Origin: Diphasiastrum complanatum | Taxonomy: Eukaryota > Streptophyta > Lycopodiopsida > Lycopodiales > Lycopodiaceae | Reading direction: 5' to 3' | Assembly (NCBI GenBank): GCA_029204225.1 | Contig: CM055114.1 | Location: 15,125,624-15,189,623 of the forward strand | Length of the DNA: 64,000 bases | Notes under the pieces: generated by a model | The model's input: only the letters and a program-made list of their open reading frames with translations | Databases searched by the model: none | What the model was told of the DNA's origin: nothing | In this document: piece after piece, positions 1 through 13,900 of the stretch | Layout: each line of letters starts with the position of its first letter | Position numbering within the stretch: position 1 is the first letter of the stretch | Program-made: the position numbers and the translations under genes

Positions 1-59
1 TTTGCTTGATTATCATCAATAACAAGTGGCATAGCCTTTGTTTGTAGACATTTAAAACA

Positions 60-415
60 TTACGTATAATCCCATACACATTTATCACGTTTCATTTTGA
101 TTTGTGAACATTGTAAAAACGAGCTCTCAATAAGCTTAGTTGGTTTAAATCGCTTCACAAATGCTTCCTTGAGCTCCAACCAACTTTCTCTTTCTTCATA
201 CTCCAGATTGAAAACCCAACTTCTTGTTTTTTCACATAAAGTCATGAAAAACAATCGTAGTTTGTCCTCCAGTATGATTTTTTGGAACACATCACACACA
301 TTTTTGTAGACTTACAAAAATATGATTGGATCCGAAGTTCCATCATATTTAGATAGATCTAGTCTCGAAGGTCTTTTATGCATGTTCCTTAAATGTTCCA
401 AAACATTGGAATTAT
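60..415 (-). pseudogene. Ty3/gypsy gag remnant
   Basis: Reading the minus strand from about 415 down to 60 gives a gag-like frame with YDGTSDP and later FVKRFKP, the pattern of the retrotransposon gag domain of Ty3/gypsy elements. Gag would coat element RNA in cytoplasmic particles. One in-frame stop near 305 separates the first 35 codons from the rest, and no protease or polymerase follows, so this is a dead fragment. It lies upstream of the TCF25 promoter. The domain type is fairly sure; its extent beyond the window edge is unknown. Confidence 0.6.
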
Positions 416-429
416 TCATTTTTACGTAT

Positions 430-1230
430 TGCCTCTGCCAATCTCTCTTTTGATATTGAACTTAATCTTTGATCTGTAGTTTAGGCATTTTGCCCTAAGT
501 CTCCATCGACGATATACAAAGTAATCTTCAACTGTTGGAGATTGTCTGCCACTTGTCAACTCTATTTTGGATAGTTGTTGGTCTTTAAAATCTACGATTT
601 TTTAATCTCACTTAGAAATCTTCGATTAAATTTTCCGTGTTTTCTCTTATTTTAGCACTTTGTTAAATTCACTTTTGGTATACTATAAGTAAATTTTCAG
701 TTGGTTTAGTGAATTTCCACTATGTGCCAACTTCCAATTTACTTTAGCTACTAATAATTTTTGTATGGCTCCAAATATCTTTGAATTTGTATGTAATGTA
801 TACAACTCTTTAGGGTTCATCAATATGATCATATGTCATTCTTTCCACCATCTCTGATATCTAGTAGTTAGCGAGTCATGTGGTTTCTTCTACGACCATG
901 ATCAACGACTATTATCTTGTATGCCAATTATCATATAAACCCTAAAACATGCCAAAGTTCACACTAGATATGTCAAAGGCCTCCCAATCTCATATTCTTG
1001 AGATGGTGTACACATTAGTACTTGATGAGGGATTACTATTTCAGGCAATCTCCCAATGGTCTTTTTCCATGTGTAACCAGTATATCAAAGCTATTCGCAA
1101 CTATAAAAAAGTATGATTGCAAAAGTCTCATTTCGTGGTTGTGCCTCCAACGACTCTTAGCTGAAAAACATCATCGTATGTTGAATCATGTTTGCTAGAG
1201 GAGCAACGTATCTATAAACTCTTATGAGGT
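430..1230. other. AT-rich intergenic stretch, no gene seen
   Basis: I see no supported coding frame, RNA gene or clear repeat here. It lies between the gypsy gag remnant and the tandem duplication upstream of TCF25. Confidence 0.5.
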
Positions 1231-1240
1231 GCAGGAAGAA

Positions 1241-1453
1241 CCCTAGACTCATCCAACGCTTGAAAATCCTCCATCCAAAATCAAGATTCATGATAAAATA
1301 TTTTAAGAACTATCAATCTTTGGATGAGGGTGGATCCCCTACATGCACCCTAGACTCATCCAACGCTGAAAATCCTCCATCCAAAATCAAGATTCATGAT
1401 AAAATGTTTTAAGAACTATCAATCTTTGGATGAGGGTGGATCCCCTACATGCA
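1241..1453. repeat. Two-copy tandem duplication, about 107 bp
   Basis: A unit starting CCCTAGACTCATCCAACGCT at 1241 recurs at 1348 and runs to GGATCCCCTACATGCACCCT. The copies differ by a one-base indel and a single substitution, so the duplication is recent. It sits about 80 bp upstream of the likely TATA box of TCF25. Confidence 0.9.
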
Positions 1454-1530
1454 CCCTTCATAGCACAATGACGAGGAATAGGATGCTCAAGTGCCACATT
1501 GTGACAAGGTATATCAAGACAACTCAAGGA

Positions 1531-1562
1531 GGTATAAAAAGGTTGAAAGGTTTAGGGTTTAA
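1531..1562 (+). promoter_or_regulatory. Core promoter of TCF25: TATA box and telo-box
   Basis: TATAAAA lies at 1533-1539. TTTAGGGTTT (1551-1560) follows, which contains a telo-box (reverse complement AAACCCTAA). In plants telo-boxes near the start site mark many translation and ribosome genes, which suits a ribosome quality-control factor. The first coding ATG is about 200 bp downstream at 1761, leaving room for a 5' UTR. The transcription start is inferred, not seen. Confidence 0.5.
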
Positions 1563-1760
1563 GGAACACCCTTATCTTCTCAATGGACCAATGCTAGAGC
1601 TCCTTTTTAGGTTTAGGACTTGCTAGACACTCAAGGTGTGAGAACACCTTTTGAAAGGGATTGCTCATCAAGAGATCAAACAGAACACGTATAAGAAGTG
1701 CTTGCAGCTGCAGCTTGTAATTGGCGTTTCTCCACAAGAGAGTGTAAGAGAGCTGCTACA

Positions 1761-1913
1761 ATGTCCGCCCGAATGCTTCAGCGGGCGCTGAGAGATCAAA
1801 AGCCGATCCAATTGCAGCAAACCAGCGATGAAGAATTGGAAGAAACCGAAGATGGTAGTGGTCCGGCCAGTTATGGAGTTGCAAAGAATTCGTTTGATCT
1901 TTTGGGCATCCAG
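1761..1913 (+). CDS. TCF25: TCF25 coding exon 1
   Basis: Encodes residues 1-51, from MSARMLQRAL to SFDLLGIQ. It ends at CAG followed by the donor GTAAAG in phase 0. The frame is open upstream of the ATG back to 1698 without another ATG, and MSAR is the usual plant start. Confidence 0.88.
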
Positions 1914-4900
1914 GTAAAGCTGTCAGACTATTTGTTTTGGGTTTTGCTCGCTTGAAAACACGTGATTCCCGTCTCCTTGCCTTCTCTTTCTCTCGAAAGA
2001 TTGTGCCATGGGTTTGCAGTTAATAGACAATAATAGAAAGAAATCGGGGATCCTTCACTAGGTCTGCCTTTGTTCAAACGTATGCCAGAGCTAGGGCTGA
2101 TACACCCTCATGTATATTGGAGACATTGATGATGAGAACTGTCTTTACCACTGTAAGGATGGTGGAAACCTTCAGCCCAAGGGCTTCTGCGGTTTGAGAA
2201 TCCGGCCTTGATCTCAAACCATGGAAAGCCCCTAGGGCTAGGATTTTCCACGGTGTACAAACTGTGTGGAGACCCCTTTCTTACCATGGTAAATCTGTAT
2301 TAACTTGTCCGTCAGGAGCCCAACATAAAATTTACTTCAATATAGTCCCTGGCCAACAATGGAGATGTTGTACTGTATAAATTTCTCAAAACTTCAAAGA
2401 AAAAAGAAATGAAGGGCTTTTACTAGGAAACAAATCACCTCGCTCAAGAGATAGGTAGGTTGATTTCATTAGAAAGCTGTCTTTGGACTTAATCAAACCG
2501 ACAATCGTAATATGACCCACAAACTTTTGGACGAAATGGGAAATGGCCTGATATATGAAAGTAAGAGCCCGTGGATTACATGTAACTTTTCTTGCAAAAA
2601 AGTCATGACCAATTGAGTTCGCAATTTGCATCAGGTCGAAGCTACATTAAGTAAATACCCATGGTTTTGAGCAAACTAGCACTTGAATGAAAGTTAGATC
2701 TTCATTCCAATATATTTTTGTATCTCCAAAATTGTGCATCAAGTGTAACTAGAAAAAAAAATGATCATGGCTAGACTAAAACTAGTAAGAGAGTTCACAA
2801 AGAGATTCAATGAATAAACTCTCTAGGTGTATATCAAACTATCTACAATGATAACATTATGTAATATCCTAAGATAAGTGTCTGAGGAAGGTTGCAATGG
2901 TGGATCATGAGGATGCCATAGGACGTGCTAGGCATGCACGTGTATGTGGAGCATGGGGTATGACTCTTGAGGCTACACATCTAGGGGATTAGGACTTTGT
3001 TTGTAGTCTTAGTGGCTATACGAGATTGCTGGCTTATCTTTTGACTCAAATTTTGTATTTGAACAAAGACAACATGTGAAAGAGGTAACACCAAGCCATG
3101 TGTTTCTTGAGCTGGAGCAAGTATTGTAGCAAATATCCTCTTGAAATGAAACATCTCTTGTAAATTAGAAGCTTAGAATCAAGGTTCTCAAATCCATAAA
3201 TCATAATATGGATGGACAGACTAGGATTCAAACCCAGGACCTCCCTTGAAATTGGAATGGGAGGAGGGCGAGTTTCTCCATAGATATATAGACTTCGCTT
3301 TTACTGCGCATGCTCCCATGCAAGCCTAGAATATTTTCATACATGTTTTTCATTACTATTGATACCCTACAACATGCCAATAGCCGTCCTAACCCATGCA
3401 CTAACTCCACATGTCATTAGATGTGTGATTGGGTCCTCACAGGGTTATTAATTACATTTATGGCCTAGTCTGAAATAACGAGGCTTAACCAATAATCTTG
3501 AGTACTAGAGTACTGTGTCATCCTTAGATAGTTTTTTATTTGACTTGAAATCTCTATCTGCTCTTGTTGAGAAGACCCATAAGGTTGCCTAGAGATAGGT
3601 TGACTTCCTGGAATTAACTCTATTCTGTGATCTACTTGACCTAGATGGCGGTAAATCATGAGGTAATTGTACTGGGAAAACATTGTCAAATTCACTTATG
3701 ATTTGACTTTCCATTGCTTGTTCATGATCTAAAGTGATTGAGTTTAGAATTGCAAAAGAATTCAGAACTATTCAAATACACATTAGAAACATCCACATTA
3801 GGAATTGTAGACATAGAAAAAACTTCATACTGTGAATAATCAAATGCTTTCATAATATTAACTATAGAAATTGTGTCTGATGGATGAACAAAATTACTTC
3901 CAAATAATGTAACTACTTTACCAGCCTCCTTGAAAGTGAGAACATGCTTCTCAAAATCAATATCTAGAGAAGGCGATATTAAATAACCATTCATAACCGA
4001 AAATCAGATTAGTACGTGCAAGGTCGAAAAATGAAAATTAAATAATTTTCTATGAGCTTGATTTATCACTAGGAGCTTTGGCATTTAAATATGATTGCTA
4101 GCTTCAGTTGTCTAGCGGAGTTTTTGCACACAATAAAATTATGAGTTGAACCACTATCTAATAAAATACCAACTTCTTGATCCTTAATTGTGCCCTTTTA
4201 ACGAGTTAGATCATTAGGCAAGAAAGAAGCAGCACTTAAAGAACATTCACACTCACAATCACACAGGTTAATTTCCAAAGTTTGACCTTTACCACCATGG
4301 ATTTTGATCATCTGTGCAGCAGGTTTCTTCCTTTCTGGACAAAATTTCATCATATGCCCAGGCTTGTTGCAAATGGAACAAAGATTCGCCTTTTTAGCCT
4401 TGATCCGGGACAAACTTTTTCTTCTTCTTCTTTGGTTCGATCCAATTCGTCAAAGTATTTTGGATCTCGGTGTGGACCTCGCTTTTTCCCCTTATAGGTA
4501 ATAGAGGTAGATGGAATTTGCTGAAATTGCCTCCTGGACGCCACCATTGTGGAATCATATGCTTTCGCTATCCGACAAGCATCATATTTCTCCACGGGGT
4601 CGTTGCCTCGAACCTATGTTTACTCGATGTTTTGTTCTTTTTGGAAGGTTTTGGAGCACATTTTTTCCACATTCGTTATGATAATCGTTACGCAACCTTG
4701 GGACAAATTGTGATAAAGCCAATTTTGGATTGAATGATGGAACTCAATTCTAAAGATCCATAAATTCTTGGATATAGCAGTCTAAACTCTTATTTCCGAT
4801 CGTGCAGTTCATGAATTTTTGGTAATAATCGACGTCATCAGCTGTCACGAAAGCTATTTTGAAAACTTCCGCAAACACATCCCAAGTAATGGTTTTGACC

Positions 4901-7900
4901 GACCGGTCTTCGAGAACTCCGTGGGATCAAAATAACTACTCCATGTCACGAGCCAATCCTCCACTACTTCCGGCTTTTTCTGTTTCTTTTCCTCTGAGTG
5001 GGTCTAAGGCCAGAGTCCGAGATTTGGAGAAGACAACATCACTTGGTTCATGAGAACCTCCATTTGCTGGTCTCTTAAATTATTTCGGTAGTTCATGTCA
5101 GAGAGTGCAATACTCAACTGCGAGCAAATTTGCGTGTACGAAGGTACAGCGGGATTTACGGTTTCTTCAATCATTTTGAATTATTTACAAACATGAAATA
5201 ACTTAACTTTAGTTAATGGATACGTCTATTCTTATGTATAGTGAAAACATAGTGACCAAACCCGACTAAACGTAATTCTTAGAATCTCAGTATGTTCATG
5301 TTACTTATCTAAGTTCATTTCATAGAGAAGCAAAAACTAAAATCCATGAACTTTCGAAAAAATAATTTTTTTTACGTAACTTAAAAATTCTGATCCAAAT
5401 ATTGTTAGTATCGAAGGCAATCAAAATCGATAAATCGATATTCAATTCGATTCCCAAAGCTACTAAATCAATGTTTCACTGGCATGCAAAGCATACGACA
5501 TCAGTCACAAAATGTCATTACAGGATTCTTTTACGTAAAACCTAGTTATCTGGAAACCATTAGCCATAACTATTGGCAAATGACAGAACAATTAGTATGC
5601 ATGCGTATAACCAGTCAAAACAAACCACTCAAAACAACTGTAGACCATCCATGCATGTCAGAAACATTCACAGAATAGCCATGCGACAAATTTCCAAAAG
5701 CACAATACCCTAAAGTCAAGAAAAAGCAAACATCCATTAGAACAACTCATAAGTTTAGCAATGTTTTACATAGAAAAAAGCAAAACTTCAAGCGATGATA
5801 TGTTGAGCTACAGTGCACCAAATTGGTCACTATAAAGCACAATATAGAGAGTAGGCATGTTTCTGAGATGACTGCCATGTCAACCTGCCACCTTAGCCCC
5901 ACATGTGCAAGTACAAATATCCCAAAGAATCTGTAGGAGGTTGGACTCTTCTAAGAGGTATGGTTCCAAAACGACCTATCTGCTATGCATGCACCCCCAA
6001 GATGTTAGGAATTAATGGTTAATCAATTCATTGTAGAGGCCAGCCTGCGTGCTAGAAGGCCTATTTCTATTTCTAGTATAAGTACTATCTATTTTTAGTA
6101 TAGGTACCTAAATTAGTACCAGTTTTGCTAGAATAGTATAGAAATCTATTTTAACAAAGATAGCATAGATTTCTATTGTTAAGACTTCATAATTAGCATT
6201 CCAATTGCTATTGTAGAAGGATAGCTTTTGTTTTTGCTTTTGGGCAGTCTCTATAAGAGCAGATGGGCACCCACCTCCATTGTAATCTCAGTTTCCAGTT
6301 TATGAAGCATAGCCTCTTGCAGTCCATCTTCTTCCTCTTGTGATTGATGTTTTGTGTGAGTACTAATAAGATTAGTTTACTCCGATTTCTGAATTCTATC
6401 ATGGTATCAGAGCCAACTCGTTAAGATCGGGATCTACGGAAGAGATCAGCGTTGCAGGTTTTACTGGTGGAGGTCGCATCTGGTGGAGGCACCATCCTGT
6501 GTAGATTTTTCTGGTGGAGGTCACATCTGGCGCAGGTAGTACCCGGAAAGAAATCAGCAGGAGCAGGCGTTTACTGAGGGTGGCAGCTTCTGGACAGGCA
6601 GCGATATCAGTCAGCAGCATCCAGAACAGCAGAACAGGCGTTTTCTAGTGCAGACAGATCAAGTGCAGGCGCACCTGAACAACAGGTTAGAAGTGGTGCA
6701 GATTTAATCTGAGGGCAGGTTTTATCTTGTGCAGGTTTTATGTGGTGCAGGTTCATCTGAAGGCGGCAACAGCTAGTGAAGGTAGCAGCCAGGACAGGTT
6801 CTACCTGAGGACAGTAGCACCTGGCCAGGTTTGGATAGCGGTAGCATCTGAGACAGGTATTATCTGAGGGAGGCAACAGCTGAGGACGACATCAACCAGA
6901 CATGCATCGATCAGATAGGTGGTATCTGAGGGTGGCAGAACCTGGACAGGTTAGAACCAGACAGGTTCTAACTTCTATCTAGGACAACAGACAGGCAAAT
7001 ATGAGGCAAGTAGTATTTGGATAGGTGCTATCCAGGGAAGGCGACAATTTATAGATTGTTGCATGCAATCAGATTCCTAGTAGAAATCCTATCATTTTTT
7101 GTATGACAAAGATGGGGAGTCTGCATGAATCTGTTTTATCGGAGTCAAGCAAGTTAGATGGATCTAACTACAGCTTGTGGAAGTTCAAACTTCAGAATAT
7201 ACTTCAAAAGAAAGACTATTGGGAAATTGTCATGGGACAAGAGGTAATGGCTCACGGTCTCAATGGAATAGAAGGATATTATTTGAGAAGTGGGTACAAC
7301 GTGCACACCATATCATCAATTTATCCGTGAAGGATAAGGTTATTCCTTTGATCAGGAATGCGGTTGTTCCTAAAGATGCATGGGATATTCTTAGGAATAC
7401 ATATGAAATGGTGAGCAAGTCTCGAGCACTATTCTTGAATAATAAACTTCATACATTGAAAATGGAATCAGAAGAATCCATTACGGATTTTATTACTAGG
7501 GTGAAAGATCTAAGAGATCAGTTGTCTTCTATAGGGGAAATTGTACTTGACAATACTCTTGTACAGATTGTTTTGAATAGCTTACCATTTCAATATCAAA
7601 ACTCTGTTATGACACTGAGTTTGAGGGAGAGATCGCCGACATTCGACGAGCTAAATGGTTTGCTACTTCAAGAAGAGTTAAGAAGACAAAACTTGATGTC
7701 TAGGGAAGATTTCAAGGAGCTGGGTTTCTTTACGAGAAATCAAGGCAAGAAGAAAGGAGGCAAAAAGGATCAGAAGCAGGAAGGCAAAGACAATTCGGAA
7801 AAAGGAGACAATTCAAAGTCCAATCCAAAGAGAAATGGTAATTGTAACTTTTGTGGCAATAATGGTCATTTTGCGTTTGAGTGCAGGAAAAAGAAGGCAA

Positions 7901-10900
7901 TCCAGGACAAGAAGAAGTAGTTAGGCAATTTCATTGAAGACGAAGACAAAAGTGAAGCTGTGGGATGATATGAGTTATTCTCAGCTTCAACATTAGAGAT
8001 CTCTGAAGACTGTTGGTACATTGATTCTGGAGCAACACAACATATGACACCACATCGTGAGTGGTTTACACAGTTTGAGGACAATGGTGTAAATTCACAT
8101 GTCAAGCTTGGAGACAATTCTTCTTACAACGTCAAAGGTCGAGGTATAGTTAGAGTACATTTACCTTCAGGGGATATAGGAGAAATTAAGAATGTTCTCT
8201 ATGTTCTAGGTTTAAAGAAGAATTTACTTTCCTCTAGCATATTGGAATTGAATGGAATGGAATGATTGTGGTGGGGCGCCAGCCTACTTAAATAGTTTCT
8301 CTAATGAATGAGAAAAGCTAAGAGCCTAAAGCAAATAGCAAAATCGCATAAGCTAATTGCTAATAATACTACCTATATTTGGTAAAGACCAAAAATGAAC
8401 TTCTAAGTACTAAATAGATCCTAATCTATTTGTAGTGCCCCCACCTACATGCATAAGCCTTAAAAACGAATTTACTATAAATAGAATGGCCCCTAAAAAT
8501 AGCACGCAGGCATGGCCAAATTATCATTAAGGGGTATCAAATAAACATTAATTCCTAACACTCTCCCTTAATGTTTACTTTGTATCTACTCACTAACACT
8601 AGGTAAGGCAACACTGTCATCATAAGAAGTAAGCATCAAAATTGGAAAATCAGCATAAGGTACTGATTTTGGTGAGGCATGTGTGTTTCCTCCAAGGTAA
8701 AAAGATGCTTTGCTATCTCGCAAAGACTCAGACAGCCAACAAGAGGCTGTAGCAGGCTGTCCAACAGCCACAAAATCACCAACACTTTGCTGTCCAAAGT
8801 GTTCCAAATGTGGACCTTGCTGGCCAAAAACCTTCCGCAGGCCGTTCCTCACGATGTAACATAGGCTGAAAATGATCAATAAACCATGGCTGAATCTGCT
8901 GTCTACCATTTTCAAGAAAAAAACCAGCAGCTTGCCACTTTGAACACCCAAAAAATCCAGCAACACGCCACTTTGAACCAATGTACTAATTGACATGATT
9001 TTTCCCCCTCCTCCATACAAAACGGCTTCAAAAAATGCTTGATTTCAGCCTTTTCCAAACATTAACTTGAGAAGCTTGCTCATAAAGTTCTTCACTAATG
9101 CATCCATCATTTGCAACAAATGGCTCAAGAGAAGAAGAATGATCTACCATACCAACATTCCGATGCAAACTTGTACTTGTAGAAAGACACAAACCAATGA
9201 AAGAGCTTGATCATCAAGTCGATGCCAAACCTCAACTTGCAACTCCATGAAGAATAGTTGGTGCCATCCAACATATCTTTGCCCGAACAAGTACGAATTG
9301 CTCCCAAATCTTTTGCCATAAGAACCAGCAAAGAAGATAAACTTTTTCAAACCCTAAATGTGCCCAAAAAGACACAAAAAACATCAAGTTTCAAATCTGA
9401 AAAATCAGCACCGGAATGTGTCGAAACCACACATTAGATGGAGGTAGGAACTCGCCCTCCTACAAGCCTTGTGTGCTGAAAATTTCAGCCTGAAATTGCA
9501 TCACAAATCAAAGCAAAGAATTAGGTTAGCCTCCAACAAAGCTTTTTTCAGAACCCTTCTTTCTTGCCAAATGGTGTGAAGAATACACACACGGATAGGG
9601 CTGTTGCAAACACCCTACAAATGGTAATATGCTGTCCAATTTTCAGCCCTCTTCAGTCTCTTCCCCCCCTTCAGCCTCTTCGGGGGCTCTTCCTCCCCTC
9701 TTCAGCAAAAAGAGGGCGCCTATTTATACTAGTAGAGATAGAGAAATCCAAAGGCCAATGGTTCCCAATGTGGAATATCCAAAAGCCAATAGCCAAGAGC
9801 CATGTGTCACATAGGAGTTGCAAAAGCAAATGAAAAACCTTGGCATTGGACAGCCAAGTGCTAATTGGAGAAGAAGGTCACTTGCCCCATGGACCCCCCA
9901 TTATGAGTTGGGCCCCTCCAAACTTGAGTACATGGACCAAAAGTTAAAAAATGCTCATTGGGTCCTCAAAACCATATACATTGCCCCAACTTCATTATAT
10001 ATGGCATTAACCCCATGAAGTCATGCAATCCAAGCTTGGAGAAAGCTCTGTACTTGCCATACTATCTCTGGAGAAGATTCCACCCAGGGAGAAAATAAAC
10101 TCTGATGACCCTTGACAGTCGTCCAGGGTGTACCTTTTGGTAACTCGACTTCGCGTCAGAGCACCAACAGAGGAATCTCCATTAAAGAACAAATAGGACA
10201 AATAGTGACTTCTAACACTCTCTCTTAATGACAAATTTAATTTTGCTTTACCCCCATCAAAGGTTCTTGTTTTGTCTCCAGACCTCAATTCCCAGGTGTA
10301 CTGTAGGTCCTTGAGATCCTTCATCTCAAACTCTGCACTTAGTGACTTTTTCTCACTTTCAATGAGTTTGTCACAGCTACCTGTAAAGAATAAGTCATCC
10401 AAAAAATAGATTCCCAAGCAGCAAGAGATTTGTGCTCAACTGCCAGTTAGAATCTCTCAATCCATAAAGAATGTAATACTTCCTCGAAGCATAGGGAGGA
10501 AACTGCAGTAATCCAAAAAAAAACACCATCCAAGAAGATTGTCTTCAGACTGTCGTGCCCAGGATACTTGCTTAGGCCAAATAGGATCCCGTTCTTCTTC
10601 TATGATAGAACCTTCAGGTAACTCCAAGTAGTCCGTCTCAAATCCAATGACCAACCAGATAACAAAACCCAATTTTGCCTTCATGGACTTTGGAGGCTCC
10701 ATAAGTTCCCACTTTTCACACTTCAGAAGTAATATTCTTTACAACAACATCCACTCAAATAGAGCTTATAGATGCTCAATTTTTTTAATAAATGAGTTCA
10801 ACCTCAGCTTCAAACATGTGGTCATCCTAGAACCAGACCATGTCTTGCATTCTTCAGGATTCAAGAGAGATGTGCCATAACAATTGAATTAGACTTTTAA

Positions 10901-13900
10901 GTGCGTTTTCATCAGGCTTAATTGCAACAGTTTTGACATGAGGACTAATGTCACCTTGTGACTTATGAGAGCAGGTTCAAGAATTAAACCGGTGTAGATG
11001 ACTGCTTAGTCGAATCCTGCCAGTCTTGATAACATGATTTCGACTCCCTCAATTATTGTTTTCAATGTAAGTTCTGGAATCTACTATTGAGATTAGTAGA
11101 TCCCCACTAATCTATGGCTAGTAGACTTCATGGAGAGCTATTTGAGATCGAACTCCTGATATGGAATTCATCAAAGTGTTTTTGCTTATCCTTTAATAAC
11201 ATAGCTAAACCAATAAATGCACCAACAACAAATAGGTTGAGCTAAGGCTCATAACGCAACTTTGGCTAACTTGTTTAGCACTCTTCTTCTTTACGACCAC
11301 CCGTGTGCAAAAAATCCCAAAAGGATTTCACATGGAAGAAATAGCAGTAAAGTTTCAAATCAAAACCTGCTCCAACTTCCATTCAGTTATATCACTTAAA
11401 ATTTTGCTTTGTCTTGGGTTATGGATTCGAGGTTTGTGTTCATATATATTATATAGAAAAAGAACCACTACCCCAACCATAAATGCTCCAGCAAAGCTCA
11501 CTCCAAGGTACTTGCTAATAGATCAAATAATGGAATTGCGTTCCACTCTCCCATGATGTGTACCTGTCTTATAGGATTAAAAATGCTCATTGGTATCCAA
11601 ATTCTAAATAGGAAATCAAATGTATGACAAGGAATAAATCACTAATACTTTTTCTCTCCCTTTTCACAAGAATAAGATCCAAAATGCACTCTCCCTAACA
11701 AGATTATCACATCAAAATAGAGATTTAACACATGGCAGAAAGAGCCGTAATTCATGCTAAAAACACAAATTTCAGATCTGTCCGTCTTTTAGAAATCACC
11801 CAAAAAGTTACACAAGATCCAATAGGAATCCAATTCATCACTTAAATTTGCACCCATTAATGTTTGCATTTGCAAAAAAGTATGGACAACAAATACGCAT
11901 GAATCAATCATAAACGACTTATGAAGGAAGAAGAATTGGAAAGAGCAGATTATTAAGTATGCTAAAGATTCAAAATGCACCCTATTCACTCAAAGAAGTT
12001 TATAGAAGAGAATAGCATCCAAGCTTTTGAAGAAAATCCACCACCCCACTAAGCGCTGAAAAAATAGAAACATTCTCACAGAGACAACTAAATACACCTA
12101 TTGTGCCACAAATTTTCCTCTACTGGCTGGCTGGAAAATGAACCACATATCTGAGAACAAACAGTGGTAAAAAAAGTTTGAAAAATAGTGAACTGCCAAC
12201 AAAAAACCAGTGACTAACGTTGTTAGAAAAATGTCCAAAATGGGTGAAAACTGCGCCTATAGTGAAGGAGATTTGCACCCAATCTGCCTAGAAATATGCA
12301 CCTCCTTGTTGCTTGGAAACTGTGCCAATAAATCTGCATCAAACCTGCTCACAAAGACATTGTAAAGTGGACCCAATCTGCCAAAAAATGCACCCTTCAA
12401 AGACTCCATTGGAACAAAATCGCCCATCTGCCTACCTTCCAATATGCATAATAATCTTCAGGATGTAAAGGCTATGAGTGTTAATCATGCAGCCTATCAA
12501 CCTACTCTAATACCATGTCGGGATTCAATGTGAACTAGAAGCGGAAACATTCACAATGAATTAAGTGATTAGTACTGTATGAACAATCACAAATTATGCA
12601 TACAATTGGAAGCAAAGTAGGATACCAATGGAGACAATCTCTATACAAAGAATGTATGTAAATAAGCATTGCCACTCTCTCTAGTCTCTATAGCCTCTTC
12701 GGGCTCTTCCTCCCCTTCAGCCTCTTCGGGCTCTTCCTCCCCTCTTCAGCAGAAAGAGGGCGCCTATTTATTTATATTAGTAGAGACAGAGAAATTCAAA
12801 GGCCAATGGTTCCCAATGTGGAATATCCAAAAGCCAACAGCCAAGAGCCATGTGTTACATAGGAGTTACAAAAGCAAATGAAAAGCCTTGGCATCGGACA
12901 ACCAAGTACTAATTGGACAGCCAATTGCTATTTAACATAGGACGGATCAAGTAGAACTAGTAAAGATGTATAATCATATTTTTTTGTAATTAGTCGTTGA
13001 TCTACAATGATAATTAAACTGTATATATCAATAGGCAGATCATCAATTGAAGGAAGAAATCAAAGATATATCGCTGAAGCATTGTTTAAACTCGTGCACC
13101 CAAAAGTCGTGCTTTACGCATTTGTACTCTGATCTATTCAGATCAATTTTGTTTGAATCGAGAGTGCAATTTTGTCTCACACTAATATTTTGTTCTTGCA
13201 TTGATGTATTGATTAATTCCTCTTCAATCTTACTAGCTATCTGGCACACTACCTATCCACCAGCAAGCTCATGCTATCACATTCCACTGCCAGTAACTCG
13301 GAGTATTCATCTCTGAGCGAATCGTTCCAGAGCTTCTCATCTGGACATCCGATCCACCACCACTTTCTGACATTAACTCTCTTAGTCTCTCCCCTTTCTC
13401 TCCTAACTTGGAACTCCTAACACTCCTCACTTTCCCAACTCTAACTCTACACTCGTTCTCCTCCTTTCTCCTTTCAAGTTTGCTCTCCCTTTTTTTGAAC
13501 TCTCTCCTTTCCCTTGCAAAGTGGCAAAAAATAGGTCACAATTTCGGTCCCGAGAATTGGGACCCAAACGATTCTAAAAAAAATTACATTTTTGATTCTT
13601 TCCCGTTCGAACCAGTACCGTTTGATTCATTGACGACGAACCACAATTTGTAAGCCAACAAATTGTGATTCATAGAAACTTTATCTGGGGCTCTAGTATT
13701 CTCTACATTGAAAGTAGGAGAGGAAGGGGATCCTCTTGCCCCATCTCCTGCAACCACTACAAAACATACAATTAGCAATGGAGTAACCAGTTTGATCAAA
13801 AAGAGAAGTAAATAATGTCTTCACTTACCACCAGTGCCCTATTGCAAGTAGGTGTAGAACTCCTCTAGCACCATTTGAATGATCCTCTATGGAGATGGGA

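Noticed and set aside
8586-9020. 144-codon minus-strand frame as a host gene
   Set aside because: No family resemblance; it lies within a decayed copia remnant just upstream of its polypurine tract.
11289-11540. Membrane-like minus-strand frame (GVSFAGAFMVGVVVLF)
   Set aside because: Could be an exon scrap of a transporter, but no second motif or splice site supports it.
13584-13799. 71-codon frame with a signal-peptide-like start (MIKLVTPLLIVCFVVVAGDG)
   Set aside because: It is short, isolated, antisense within TCF25 intron 1, and ends in palindromic repeat sequence. No support beyond the hydrophobic start.
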